64,000 bases of DNA from Allodiplogaster sudhausi. Lineage: Eukaryota > Nematoda > Chromadorea > Rhabditida > Diplogasteridae. The translations under genes and the position numbers were made by a program. Positions 1-13,979 of this stretch are shown in pieces. The stretch lies in assembly GCA_945643635.1 (NCBI GenBank), contig CALZFC010000027.1, positions 3,345,501 through 3,409,500 on the forward strand, written 5' to 3'. The notes beneath the pieces were generated by a model that saw nothing but the letters and a program-made list of their open reading frames with translations, searched no databases and was not told where the DNA came from. The first letter of the stretch is position 1. Every line of letters begins with the position of its first letter.

Positions 1-1786
1 GACTCGAACATCTCGGTGAGGAAGTGCTCACTCTTCTCCTTTTTTGTATCTCTTCTTGGTAGTGCCGTTTTAAATGATAAGTCAATAGGCAAACATTTTA
101 AGGGAAAAGAACGTGCTTTAGGCATTCCGGAAGTGTAAACCAGAGTTTTTTTTTGGAGTCCTTGCTTTTCCAGCAAAATTTGCTAGGCGGCAAACCATAC
201 GGTAGCGATGTTGTGCTGAAGCTCCTCCGTCGACTGCTCCGACGTCTTCTCAGGGATGAGACGCTATTCGAGCCACGGGTCTTAGCTTGCATGGAGATGC
301 TTGGTGTCGCGTACAACAGAGGCGATCTAGACACGGCGAGCGCGGTATTCTACATACATATACATATACTAGTCCACCAATGCTACTGCTTTATAATTAT
401 GTATATAATTCGAGTTCCTTAATAACTCTTCCTGTGATAATTTAGAAAAGAATATCAAGTTCCTCTAACTTCAATTTCAGCCCCTTTATGTACTTTAGCT
501 TTTCCTTTAGATTTCTACTCCTTCAGGGTATTCGAGTGGTCAGCGAGTTCTTGAGAAGGTCTCCGCCCTGGATTCGTAGTACATTCTTCGCCAAGGTTCA
601 TTCGTCTACTTTCCTCAGTTGCTCGTCATTTGCTATAAACCGAATCTGCATTTGGCTGAGAAGGAACAACAGAATACGCCATTCAGCACTAGTTGACCAG
701 TTGATAGTTTTTCTTTCTTAAATGCTTAACGGTTGGATGCGATAGCTTCCAACCGTTTAAATGTTTCGCGCTCCTTTTAGATTAAACAATTGTATTCAGA
801 CTCTGCGGTACTCGCTTCCAAGCTTCGTAACACTTCGTTTGATGCACGAACTGGATGTCGACCCACTGCATCCACTTCCACGCGCATTTCTCTTCCATCT
901 CGGCAACTCTGTTGGAGGTAGAAGGGATTGAAGTTACATATATCATTGTGTAGATGGCGTTTTCCTGCAATTTTTAAATTTTCAAAAGTGGTATTGCATA
1001 TCTTGTTGAATGTGGTCCTTTTGCGGTCCTGACCGAATAAGCGAGAGAGAGAGAAACAGAGACTTTTCACGCTTTCAGAAAGTCAGTGGGAGCTAGGCGA
1101 GCAAAAAGCGTACGTCCTTGGCGTCGGCGAGAATCGCATAAGCAACCTTGGCATGCGCGGGAGCAGCTGCCAAGAGGCCATCTCCACGCCCCGGCCCGTC
1201 CCGTTTCTATGCGCTAATCCGGTATTTTTCTCTTCTAATCCCGCTTATTTGTACCTCTTTAAAAAAAACTATTATCTAATAGTAATGCAAGTCTGTTAAT
1301 ACAATTGGCCATATTCTTTGGATGTCTTGGAAGCATCCAAAGAATACTGCCAATCTCTTTTTGGGGCCGCGGCAGCAAGAAGGAGAATGAAGGCTAACAG
1401 TAATGTTCTTTTTATGAATAGTAACAAAAAGCTTGAATGCACGTGTTTACGTGTTTACACATAAATAAATATTCTTGAGCCTGTCTTGTATGCGATTGGC
1501 AACGACCACTCCGTGTTCGTGCTTCGCGATGGCCGCGTCTTCATGACCGGCCGGACCCGTAATGTCACCGGCCATGCTGCCGATTCCACCATTGCCACTG
1601 AGCCAACGCCCGTCGCACTCATTGGAGGGGTACAGTAAAATAGATGAGGAAGTGCGGTAGGACACTAAAGGAGCACTGTATTACATGCTTGTGAGATCTT
1701 GCAGTAGCCTACGAAAATTTTCTTGATGGCTGATCAGGGTGTTGACATTCTCTCTCTCTCCCTCCCTTTCTCTCTTTCTCTCTTTC

Positions 1787-1819
<33 letters not shown>

Positions 1820-4800
1820 GCTCCCTTCAATCAACACTAGTTCAGCTGACCGACATTCAAGCTGTCTTTGTCAGACGAGAGTGCACAGCATTTCTATGCC
1901 GTTCGGCAAATGAGGTTCACTGATTTCTTCTTAATTTTTGTTCTTAATTTAGTAGTTAATTTGTGTTCAGTGGTGTGGCTTCGTTGGCGGGAACATCTTC
2001 GGAAAGTGGAAGGCGTTGCAACTGTGGTGTTATGCTTCGAGCGAACGTTTGACGCGAAATCAATGTTAGTCAACACAAGAGGAGCTTGGCATAAGTTAAT
2101 TTATTTTAATTGTAAATCTTCAGAATTCATATTAAAGGGGTAAAATAATTATTTGCTAATGTGTTGTGTAACTCCATGTATTTTATTAATTGCAGTGATT
2201 GAAGTGATGGGCGGCTTCCATGAGTGGAGTTCAGGAGTGGCTGTCCAACCTGAGCTATTCTTGAACAGCGACAATCATATGGTAAGATAACTTGAAGAAA
2301 ATAAAAGCAACAGAAAGCAACCTGCTCAGATATCCATGCTACATATATTCACTTAGACGCTTAGTCAATATGGTGCAGTGAGTTTTTCTATTATGGAAAG
2401 ACTGCAGGTGCAAATAAGGGATCTGAGAATGTATGATTTTTTTTATAAGTTGATTATATATAGAATACGTTTACTTCTTTACAGTACACATTGTCCTTCC
2501 GAGATGGCAAGCCCGTACTGCGCAACTTCAAAGGTCTAGAACTCGAGATTTTCATCACAGTGGGGGGCATGCCGGTTAGTATGGGAGTTGCTGTTGTTTA
2601 TTGCGAGTTCAGGAAGCCATGCTAAATATTTAAATAGGTCGAGCTTTTGACATTGGTCCTCCCGAAAAATTGTGGTTAAAAAAGGAGACTCTTCCGAGCC
2701 AAGGTTTCATTCCAAAGAGGATAAAAAGAGCTGCTAAGTATATGGTCCTTTACGCCAATCTTACACTGGCGAAACCATATAAACTCAACGAAGTCGTTCA
2801 CGCCTTTTCTTTCAGTGTAGCAGATAGTTATCAAATAGGGTGACCTTTAATTCCCTATAATATGTATGCTCCATTCCGCCAGCCTCACTATGGCGCGACC
2901 ATATAAAAGTCAGACTTCCACTCATATACGTAGTGCAGATTTTTTTTGCATTTTTTTCTCTTATTCCCTTTATTTCAGACAGAACCACTGGGCTGGTCGA
3001 ACGTTCGTTGGCTTGCCGTTGTCAATAATAGCGAGGAGCTAATGTGCGCTCTATCAATGCCGCAGTCTCCGGTTCGATATTATAATTAAAATTAATTGGA
3101 AATTTAAATCTAATCATCTCATAAGATTATTTTGGGATTGCTAAATAACTAACATGACATCATTGATCTCTTCAGCACACGTCGCTGTACAGAGGCAAGC
3201 TACGCGCTGTCAAACTGATGGGGAGGACACCGAAGGCATCTGCATCCTCTACCGCCGCAGTGCTCTTTCTCCAAGTCTGTGCACTCTTTGGACGTACCGA
3301 TTATTTCTGGACAAGCGTGCATAATCTTGCATCTCTGATGTCTCTGACATTTAAAAGATGATTCTAATAGATTCTGTTAAATAATACTTCTTTTGCTGTA
3401 TGTGCCTTATCATTCATCACCCAATCACCCCTTTTCAGCCGATCGCAGGCGCCGAGTCCATCCGACAAGCGTCCGTCTCTCCGGACGGCAAGAATCTCGT
3501 GTTCTCGACGACGCGGACCTGCCATGACTACGTGCCGTTCGAGCGAAATCGGTCCGCTTCTTCTTCCAATTTTGCATTTGATTGTACAGAACTTATCAAA
3601 GGAAAGGAATCTCTCTTCGCTGCAAAGACAAAACTAAGAAGAAAAAACTTCTTTTATTGCTTTTTTTGTTGTTGTTGAGGAATTATGCTACAAGGCGGCT
3701 ATGAATTTGATTTCTGCAGAACGCCCGTGGATTCTGCCGTAGAGATGAAGCATCGAACAACGTTTGATAGCTGCGATCGAGTCAAGGAGTACCGCTTCAA
3801 GACGCTCGACCTCGCCGCCATCTCAGCCTCTGCGATCCTCGCAGTCGAGCGTGGTATCATTGGGAAAGAGACGATTGAGGTATTTTACATGGTTTTAACG
3901 GCCCAAATGTACAATTATCTTGATAAACATGTATGTTGTACTCTCGTCTTACAATTAGAAATATTGCCAAATATGTTGCTTTCTTGCCGAAAAGAAGAGG
4001 CTACATTTTGTTTTGTCTATCTGACAAACAATTTCGTAGCTTGGTTTGTAGGCTGGTCGTGATCACGGCCACGTCTTAGCCGACCTCTTCGCCAACCGAT
4101 TTCCGACTCTCTACAATGAAATGAAGCAGCGCTGCTGTCGCGGTATACCGGCAACGCTTGAGGCAAACTTCCCCTTTGCCCGGTTCCATTTTACTTCTTT
4201 TTTTATAATTTTGTTTTCCATTTTTTCTGTAAAGTGAGAAGTAATTTTACCATAACAGAAATGTTAATTGTAAAAAAAAATCAACAATGAAAGGCAAGTA
4301 AACGTCATGCTGCTCGACCTGATCTGCTATGGCACGGCACCAGTCGTCGTCGAGCCAGGAGATCGATGGCAGAGGCAATTGGTTGGCGGCTGTTTGCTCA
4401 TATTTGTAATCAATCGAATCTCTTCGCCACGGTTGCGATGCACAAAGATATACAGTAGCGTGCAATAAAAGTGTATATTTTGGTTTTTCATGCATATTTT
4501 TCTTCAAAGTGAATTTAAGTTTATGAAATTTTCAGGATTGCTTCTGTATAGTGACGCACTTATATTAGTATAATATTGGTTTCATTGATCCACTATTGAT
4601 CGAGAAAAAAATCAATAACTCAAATCACCCGTTTAGCAAATTTAGTCGTGCTGGATATAATGATTTATTTCTTAGATATCACTGGAGTTTTTATAGATAT
4701 TTTATTATATTTGCATTGAAGAACATCCCAATGATAACGTTTAGGCCTAGCTCTTGTTTAACCTCATGTTGTTACATGCTGGCTGCCTTCAGTTCGAGAT

Positions 4801-7800
4801 TCATTCAATCGGCCTGAGATGCAGAAGGCTCAGCAGGATAAAATCAATCATTTACTTCAATACGTATTGTAATAATGATTTTAATATATTCATAGATAAT
4901 CGTTTAAGCTATTCAGATAGTACTTGAGCAGTGGAAATTCCATGCTAACTATTAGAGTACGTTTTGGACACCGCGGTCAGCTTTCGTCAGCAGCCTAGAC
5001 GTACTTAAAGTGCTGCTATGTAGGGATTCATGTTTCAAACACGGTTTTGCCTATCTCAAATGATAGTTAATAGGCTTTTCCATATTGGGCAGCTTTCTTT
5101 TATCCCTGGCTTCATGTGGCTTCAAGAACCAGAAGAACGTTTAATTGTTCCCCATGTATGGAATACTACGGAATTCAACAAGGTAGGAATATTGAGGCAA
5201 ACATAGTTAAGATCGAATAAAAATGGCTTTAATCGATGTAGAAGAGTGCTAAGCAATCGCCACTGTACTAAAAAGATAATTTAATGCTGTGATTGATATA
5301 GTTACACCACCTGTCAAATATGACATTTTCTCGCATTTTTGGTGTCTTCAATCGTGCATTGGTTTCTTGAAGCCACATGAAGCCAGGGATAAAAGAAAGC
5401 TTCCCAATATGGAAAAGCTTATTAACTATCATTTGAGATAGGCAAAACCGTGTTTGAAACATGGACCCATTCATAGCATCACTTTAAGTACGTCTAGGCT
5501 GCCGACGAAAGCTTACCGCGGTGTCCAAAACGTGCTCTAATAGTTAACATGGAATTTCCACTGCTCAAGTAACTATCTGAATAGCTTAAACGATTATCTA
5601 TGAATACATTAAAATCATTATTACAATAAGTATTGAAGTAAATGATTGATTTTATCCTGCTGAGCCTTCTGCATCTCAAGCCGATTGGATGAATCTCGAA
5701 CTGAGGGCAGCCAGCATGTAACAACATGAGATTAAACAAGAACTAGACCTAAAAGTTATCATTGGGATGTTCTTCAATGTAAATAAAATGAAATATCCAT
5801 AAAAACTCCAGTAAGATCAAAGAAATAAATCATTTTATCCAGCACGACTAAATTTGCTAAACTTGTGATTTGAGGTATTGATTTTTTTCTCGATCAATAG
5901 TGGATCAATGAAACCAATATTATACAAATTTAAGTGTGTCACTATGCAGAAGCAATCCTGAAAATTTCATAAACTTTCCTTCACTTTAAAGAAAAATATG
6001 CATGAAAAACCAAAATATACACTTTTATTGCACGCTACTGTAGATCAAAGCCTGTAACGGCCCCAGCCCAACCTGCCACAAAAAAGTAGTGCCGGCCAGC
6101 AGGCCTTTGAGGGCCGGCCCAAACTTTTTGGGCCATTTACCACCTTTGCTTAAAATGTCAAGCTCTGGATGTCCAGTTTTTAATATTTTGGATATGAGAT
6201 GCCTTGCCCGGCGATGTCTAATCCAACTTTCTCATTGACAAGATTTTCGCGGCTTCATAATCTCTCGCAAATAATCTTCATTTTAATTTGAACATGTCTT
6301 TTAGGATGCATGTCTGTTGGCTGTCTCCAGGCTGGCACATTCGTTGGGTCTCGGAGGCTCGCTTCATTGCTGCCAAGCGTGCAAAGCCGCCAAAGTTGTC
6401 CATCTGCGTCTTGAGGTTTGTAAATCGGCTCGGACAGTCAATGGCTTCCTCGACTGGGAACAAGATGAGAATGCATCGAGAAATCACGAACAAATAAATA
6501 AACGAGCAAGCCGATTAGATATCAAATTAAAGACAAATTGAATTTAGAGCGGAAGCAGTCCGATCGCCTTGGCGCCTGAGCACGAGCTTTGCTTCCAATG
6601 CGCTGATGGAGTGCAAGTCATTTGTGATAAGTAAGTAGTAATTGCCGATTGCTCACTTTCTCGTCAGGTTGTAAATTCGCTTCTTTTTGAAGCTTCTAAT
6701 GTGGTTGATTGTTTTTTTTTCAATTTGCTTAAAGAAAGAATGAGAAAAAGTCTCTTTAAGACGCATCTGGGCGACTCACAGCGCGTACGTCCCAACGATG
6801 CTGGAATACGCTCCTTGTTTGACGCTAGAGGTTACATACATTCTGCGGTCATTTACATAAATATAGCGCATTAAAAATTTTGCGACTCTTAATTGATGAA
6901 ATGAGTTCAGTTCGAATCTTCGGTGGTGCGAGTAGTCGACTCTTTACTGCGCGACCCTCAAATGTTGTGTGATGCAAACTTCAAGACGGTATATTTGCTT
7001 TATTAATCCTTCATACATACAAACAACTCTTATAAGGATAAATGAAAAGATGAGATCAGGGATTTATAACAAAAACTTGGCCAAAAAATATTTTAGCCCA
7101 AAGCAAGAAACAAAAAAGACAAAAATATATTGTTTTATTCTTAATTTTGGTAGATAAGCAAAGTGAACTTCTTTATCTTCAACAACAGGAACACAATATG
7201 GTTATGAAAAATTGTGGAAATGTTTATTATGCTAAAAAGAGATATAAAGAACTGAGAAAGTAGAACCCCATAGTTTTGGCATTTTTCTGGTGGAAGAGAC
7301 CATCCGAAAGATTAGCCGTAAATGTATCTTTTTTTGTGTCGACCGAAACAAGGATACATACTTGCAAAAGCTTTTGTTTAAACACGAAAAACACTGCAAT
7401 TCTGGATGAGATGACATGCTGACTTTCCTTGGCCAATACGGGAATGCTGAAAGTTCCCACACCACCGGATCTTTTTTTCCATAGGTTAAAGGCGCGGCAA
7501 TTGTTTTATCTTCATTGTTTTCATACTTTACCTCCATTTGCTTCCAGCTGAAGTGCATCCTCACCTTCGCAGACTTCATGCAGATGAAGGCGCTTGCAGA
7601 GGACGTAGCATATGCACTTGTTTACAGTGGTTAGGCCTGTTATCAAAAAAATCTTCAAAATTAATTGTTTCATTTTTTTCCTTCTATCCATGGGCAAAGT
7701 GAAGTAATTGCTAAAGTGATTAAAACTATGTCATAATCACAAGAGCCGTTTTTCTCCAGCACATTACTGGAACATCAAGGAAGTCATCGAGTGCCTCCTC

Positions 7801-9006
7801 GCATATCCCACACTCGAGGGACAACTGGTACATTTGCTGTCCGAGCGACCGCATGTTCTTGCGCTGTGGAACGTTGATAATCTGCCAGAATCGCTGCTTT
7901 ACAAGTTCGTTCATGAATTATTTCTTTCCTCTTGTTCCCACTTCCGCTTCTTTTTTTTGTTGTGAAATATTCTTTTTTTTTATTATTATGTGGAGGTTTA
8001 TCTACATGTACTGCAGAATCTGCGACAACTGGGACGAGCGCTTTGTTCAGCCGCTATCTCTACGGAGCCATACGGCTGCTGTCTACTGGTACGGCTGTCC
8101 CGACTTTTGCAACGTCGGACCTTACCGATCCGCTCTCTTCAATGTGCACCCGCAGGTAAACTCGAATGTGTTCTATAATTTATGAGCTTGATTAAAAAAT
8201 ATTTTAAAGCTTTAAAATACTATTTATGGTTAGAATTATTATAACCCATGCCGTTGTGGTGGCGTATAATTCGCCGTTCATATTCTATTCTTTAGATAGG
8301 TGGCAAACGGATGACCACATTGGCCGATGTCGCCTTCGCAGATCGCGAGGAGATTTTTGGCGCTAGTCTTGAGGAGGGCATAACAGAGCACCTCGTGAAA
8401 GCGCACGAAATCTTCAGTGTAATTGTTCTACCTCTAGTGGATATATATTTTTTTACACGATTTGCTATTCCTTAAATTAGTGGATACGCGGCCAACACTT
8501 TTTCATTTCAGAAACTCGACAAGATTCATTCCGGCCAGAAGAAAAGTCCAGAGCCTGAACATGATAGGCGCAAAATTATCGACCAATTTGCTTCTATTAT
8601 GTACGAGTGATGTTTTATCTTTTTCCTCTTTACGTTTCTCTCATTCATTTGTTTCGTGGTCTTTTCTTCACTCTGTTTTTGATCTTGATCTTTACCCTAC
8701 TTGTTTCTAGTGTTCGTAAGATCTACAAAATTGGCGGTTCGACAAGTCAGAGTTCAAGCAGTGGTGCTGGCAACTCCAACGGGCATTCTCATATGCATCC
8801 ACTGACGCAAAGGTTTTTTTTTCGTTTATTTATTTACAGACCTAATTCTATATAGTTTTTCTATTTCCCTTTTTATAACTCATTTTATCGTATTGTGAGC
8901 GTGGCTTGTTGAAAAGAGCATAAGGGAGGACTTTGTTTTCATTAGCGCCCCGAACGACTTGTCGAGCGACTCAGACAGCGAAGACGAAAAGGACGCGATG
9001 TCGTAG
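1..9006 (+). CDS. RCC1-like/tandem BTB protein (IBTK-like), copy 1, 5' partial
   Basis: About 27 coding exons read in frame by comparison with two paralogues: 1-15, 174-344, 527-595, 800-917, 1079-1221, 1480-1629, 1846-~1913, then about 1972, 2196, 2485, 2980, 3176, 3440, 3719, 4052, 4290, 6305, 6548, 6761, 6916, 7549, 7759, 8017, 8296, 8512, 8711 and 8946-9006 (TAG). Order: a helical N-terminal region (GKPYGSDVVLKLLRRLL), an RCC1-like segment (YVLGVGENRISNLG; HSVFVLRDGRVFMTGR), a first BTB-like domain (VLADLFANRFPTLYNEM, LDLICYGTAPVVVEP, AHSLGLGGSL), a second one (CADGVQVICDK, WATHSAYVPTMLEY, CILTFADFMQMKALAED), a Cys/His-containing segment (CDNWDERF, GCPDFCNVGPYR) and an acidic tail. RCC1 followed by two BTBs resembles IBTK, a Cullin-3 substrate adaptor in mammals; orthology is inference. 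The donor after the ~1846 exon is shifted relative to copy 2. A foldback transposon sits in the intron at 4.4-6.3 kb. Confidence 0.68.
1749..1822. repeat. CT microsatellite in copy-1 intron
   Basis: Nearly pure CT dinucleotide run just upstream of the exon starting at 1846. It may serve as an extended polypyrimidine tract. The equivalent copy-2 intron has only a weaker pyrimidine stretch. Confidence 0.8.
4453..6040. mobile_element. Foldback DNA transposon with TA target duplication (Tc1/mariner-like ends)
   Basis: The ends are a near-perfect inverted repeat (CAGTAGCGTGCAATAAAAGT at the left, its complement at the right), flanked by TA on both sides. The inversion continues for roughly 680 bp: 4453-5130 pairs with 5361-6040, leaving a central spacer of about 230 bp. 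No transposase reading frame is seen; small ORFs in the arms are mirror images of each other. It is inserted in an intron of copy 1 between the exons ending near 4381 and starting near 6305, and splice sites on both sides look intact. It is non-autonomous; the mobilising transposase is inferred to be Tc1/mariner-like from the TA duplication and CAGT start. Confidence 0.85.
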
Positions 9007-9565
9007 GGTCGCATGCAATCCTGGAGTGCCGGCAAAGACCTGCGTTGTCTTGAGGAAGGCTGATTATGTTAATAGTAGGAATAATTATTAGGGAGTATTT
9101 CATAGTTCACTTCTACTTCTTCTTCTTTTCTTTTTTTTAAGAATTGTTAGTGTCGTCATACTTGGCCAATTATGCTACACAGAGGGAAAATAGCCAGTCT
9201 TCTGATACAAGCTTTCATTACACTCTGGTGACTTAAGCATTTTACCTCATACATATATGTCTTTCATGCAAACGTTTGATCTCATATATGTCCTTCATAC
9301 ATCTACGATTGCATTTCTTGCCCGTTTCATCATGAGAAGTAACGACTTTTTCTGTGTCTTTTTCCATTATGATGCCTCAGGAACCATTGTGCAAATGTTT
9401 TTTTTACTGCCATATTACCAAGGTGCTGTTTATTTCGTAATATTATAAAGAATAAAAGAATATGCTTATTGGTTCATTGGCTCATTTGTAGATAGGCTAA
9501 TTGGTGCACGTGAACCAAGCAGATATTGACGACTTCAAGTAAGACTCAACAGGAAAGGTAGATGC
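9007..9565. other. Spacer between gene copies 1 and 2
   Basis: AT-rich sequence between the copy-1 stop and the first recognisable copy-2 coding sequence. The stretch at 9480-9545 resembles the leader of the truncated copy at 19.38 kb, so the duplicated unit begins here. No promoter motif is recognised. Confidence 0.5.
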
Positions 9566-12044
9566 GGTTGTGTAATATGCTATCCCTGAACAGTCGCTTG
9601 AAAGGCTAGAGAAAGAGTTCAAGGTTGAGCTGGGTGTCTCTCTGTTCATCATTCAGCATCCAATTCCGCGCATTGGCCCGACTGAAATGGAGTCCACGAA
9701 ATGCTCCATTGTGGATATGCGAGCAGCGGCTTTTGACGACTCGAATATCTCGGTGAGGAATTGTTTTCTCTTCTCCTTTTTTCGTCTTATTTTCGTGGTA
9801 GCGCTTTACATAAATAGTCCTCAAGCGTGCCTTTAAAGGAACAAGAAAAAAGTGTATGGACATTCGGGATTCTTAACGAGAGCGTTTTCATTTCTATTTC
9901 CAGCAAACTTTGCTATGCGGCAAGCCATACGGCAGCGATGTTGTGCTGAGGCTTCTCCGTCGAATGCTCCGACGTCTTCTCACGGATGCGAAGCTATTCG
10001 AGCCACGCGTCGCTGCTTGCATGGAGCTGCTTGGTGTCGCGTACAACAGAGGCGACCACGGCACTGCAAACGAGGTTTTTCTCTATGCTGACCCATATAT
10101 AAACCTTTCTATGCTTTTTTATGCCACAACTACGGCTATAGTTAATTCCAACTCGTCAAGTTATGTTTTATAATCAATTTTTTAATGATAATTCGATACT
10201 ATTTTGGAAATGAGATGAAAGTTCTCTGGTTTCTTATAATTTCAGCCATTTTGTTCTCTCGGTTTTCCTTTTGATTTCTGCTATATCATAGCATTCGACT
10301 GGTCGCCGAGTTCTTAAGAAGTTCTCCTCCATGGATTCGCAACACATTCTTCGCCAAGGTTCTTTCGTACTCTAAATATTTCTTCTGGCTTTAGTCGCTT
10401 GCTAAATACTGATTCTAGATTTGTTTGACTGGGAACTACAAAATACTTCGATTTAGAACGATTCTTAGTTTGCTTTCTTAAGTATTGTTGTGATGCGTTA
10501 GCTACCATATCTTTCTAACTTCTAAATATTTTGCGCTCCTTTAATCTTAAAAGGTGTGTTCAGACTCTACGGTACACGCTTCCAAGCTTCGTAACTCTTC
10601 GGTTGATGTACGAACTGGATGTCGACCCTTTGCATCCGCTTCCACGCGCATTTCTATTCCATCTTGGCTACTGTCCTAGAGGTAGAATGGATTGAATTCT
10701 CTTAGCATATGAATGTATGTATGTATGCATATCATTGAGGAGTTCGAGCTTTGCTGTAATTGTTTTCAAGTTTCAAAAGTGGTATTACATATCGTCTTGA
10801 TTGTGGTCTCTTTTCCTGTCGTGAGCTAGAGGAGATTATGCTTCCAGACCGTGACTGGGAGATCGGTGAGCAGAAGGCGTACGTCTTTGGCGTAGGCGAG
10901 AATCGCGTAAGCAACCTTGGCATGCTCGGAAGTAGCCGCCAAGAGGCCATCTCCACGCCCCAGCCTGTCCCGTTTCTCTGCGCTAATCCGGTATTTAATT
11001 TGTTTAATCTGGCTAATCTGTTCTGTTAATTCGTTTTACTATTATATCAATTATAAGTGCAAATAAGTTAATACAAGTCTCTGTCCTGTGCGAATTCAAG
11101 GGGTAGGGGAAAGGAAAATGAATATTTACAAAAAGCATCTTACTCCGTTGATGCATTTTCTTGAGCCGTCCTTCTATTCTATTGGCGACGGCCACTCCGT
11201 GTTCGTGCTTCGCGATGGACGCGTCTTCATGACCGGCCGGACCCGTAATGTCACCGGCCAAGCTTCCGATTCCACCATTGCCACTGAGCCAACGCCTATC
11301 GCTCTCGTCGATGGGGTACGGTAAATGTAATGAGGGAATACGGTAGTACAACAATACCTACACCGGGCAAAGAATAATGCGTACTAATGTGATTTTGCAG
11401 TACCCATCGATACTTTTCTAAATAAGGGGCAGCATGTTAATTTTATTTCTGTCTCTTTTTTTATTTCGCTCCTTCTCTTTCTCTCTGACTTGCTTTCTCG
11501 TCGCTGTTCCCTTCAATGCACTCTTGCTTAGCTGACCAGCGTACAAGCTGTATTTGTTGGAAGAGAATGCACGGCCTTTCTCTGCCGTTCGGCCAAGGAT
11601 GTTCAGGTATTCTTTTTAATTTTTGTACATATTTATTATTATTAATAAAGCAAGCAATTGTTGTTCAGTGGCGTGGCTTCGTTGGCGGGAAGATTGGCGG
11701 AAAGTGGACGGCGATGCATCGTGCGCATCTGTCAGATAACTCTTACGGCGGTTTTGGGATACGAAATGAATGTTAGTCATCGCCGCGAGAGATTTTAGGA
11801 AAATTATATTTGGTCTCGTGAATTTTAGAATTCGCTTCAAACAGATGTAATTTTCTCATGTTTTGCAAATTTCTCATGTTTTGCAAATGCTCTTGACAAA
11901 GAGCATCGAAATTGCAGTAATTGAAATGATTGGTGGCTTCCACGAACGAATCGCAGGAGTGCCTATGGAGCAGCCTGCGCTGCACTTGCACATGGACAAT
12001 CAAGCAGTAAGATTTTAACCAATAATCTTCTACTGAAGTTTGAA

Positions 12045-12118
12045 AATATACATAAAAAAATTTCATAAAGTTTCTTCTGCTCTGCCTCACAATATACACT
12101 TTCTTGCACGCTAGTGAA
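12045..12118. mobile_element. Relic end of the TA foldback element
   Basis: An AATATACACTTT...TTGCACGCTA end resembling the right terminus of the 4453-6040 element lies in a copy-2 intron. Only one end is recognisable. Confidence 0.45.
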
Positions 12119-13979
12119 TATGCAAGTCATTGTTAGAAACATTTTATGAGGTTTGAATTACTGATTGGATCGCTTACAGTATACACTCTCGTTCCGTCAA
12201 GGCGAGCCCGTACTGCGCAACGACAGAGGTCTAGAGCTCGAGATGTTCATCACAGTTGGAGGCATTCCGGTTAGTGTTGTTGTTGTTTATTGAAAGGGCT
12301 ACTTAAATAAGCCGTGCTCAGTTTTTCAATTGGTCCCCCTTGTTAAAGACAGAACCGCTGGAATGGTCGAACATTCGCTGGCTTGCCATTGTCAATGAGA
12401 GTAAGGAACTGGTGTGCGCTCTGACAATGCCACAGTCTCCGGTTTGTGATTATGGTTATAATAAATTTGATATGAAAATTTAATCAACTCAACTTTATTT
12501 TGAGATTGATAAATAAATAGACGGATATAATTGATATCTTCAGCACACGTCGCTGTACAGAGGCAAGCTACGCGCTGTCAGCCTGCTTAACTCCGAATGG
12601 CAGATGATGGGGAGGACACCGAAGGCTACTGCCACCTCTAGCGATGCATTCGTCCTCGTTCTCCAAGTCCGTGCACTCTTTGGCCGTCCCTGTTATTTCT
12701 GAATATTATTGTACTCTGATATTTAAATGATGATTCTAATAGATTCTGTAAAATGATGCTTCATTCCTTGCTATGCCTTATTATTCATCACCCAATCTAC
12801 TTCCTATACAGCCGATCGCTGGTGCCGAGTCCATCCGACAAGCGTCCGTCTCTCCGGACGGCAAGAATCTGGTGTTCTCGACGCAGAACTGTCATGCCTA
12901 CGTGCCGTACCAGCGACATCGGTCCGCTTCTTTACCCAGTTCTTGGAGGCTACTAATCTGATTTTTGCAGCAAGTCAGCAGATGCTGCCGTGGAGATGAA
13001 GCTTCGAAAGACTTTCGATCTCTGCGATCGAGTGAAGGAGTACCGCTTCAGCACGCTGGACCTCGCCGCCATCTCAGCGACCTCTGCACCCTTCGCAGTC
13101 GATCGTGGTCTCATTGGGGAAGAGACGATTGAGGTCTGAATCAAATACAATTTCTAGACCAACATGTATTTTGCGTCTTAAAAGTTTTGTCCATATTTTG
13201 TTAGATAGGTTACATTTTTTTGTACATCTGGCACTCTATTTCGTAACTTGGTTTTCTAGCCTGGCTGTGATCGCGGCCGCGTCCTGACGGATCTCTTCGC
13301 CAACCGATTTCCGTCTCTCTACAATGAGATGAAGGAGCGCTCCTGTCCCAGCGTCCATGCAGCCATCGAGGATGCTCTCGATAGGGAAAACAATTCCCTT
13401 GCCTTTTTTCATTTGAACTTATAATTTTGTTGTTAGTTTCTTTCTGGATGTTGAGAACATATTTATGCCATGATACCATGTTTAGGCCAGTTTTATCGAT
13501 AAGTGATTGATAAACAATCTTTAATTGTGAAGACTATTCAAACTTTTCAGCGATGGCTCTCGAGAGCACATCATGCTCGACCTAATCTACTATGGCACGG
13601 CATCTCTTGTCGTCGAGCCAGGAGATCGAGGGCAGAGGCAATTGGTAGGCGGCGGATTACTTCATATTTGTTATCAATCGATTCGTTTTCGTCACGCTTG
13701 TGATGCGCAAAGATCTATTGCATAATTTATGGCATATCTTAGATATGATTCCAAACCCGGCGATGTCAACTCCAACTATCTAATTGTCGTTTCGGGTCCT
13801 TTTTCTCTGGGATACATTCTTTATTCGCCTGTTGAACATTATTTTTTAGGAGGAATCTCTGAAGACTGTCTCCAAGCTGGCAGGTTCACTAGGTCTCGGA
13901 GGGGCACTTCTTTGCTGTCAAACGTGCAAAGCCGCCTGTGTTGTCAATCTTCGTCTTGAGGTTTGTCGATCCGGACTGC

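Noticed and set aside
4596..5739. ORFs in both arms of the foldback element
   Set aside because: Mirror images of each other produced by the inverted repeat; not a transposase.
1079..9006. UBR5/HYD or MYCBP2 identity for the RCC1-containing gene
   Set aside because: No UBR box, HECT, PHR or RING motif is visible; the Cys pairs sit at the end of BTB-like domains.
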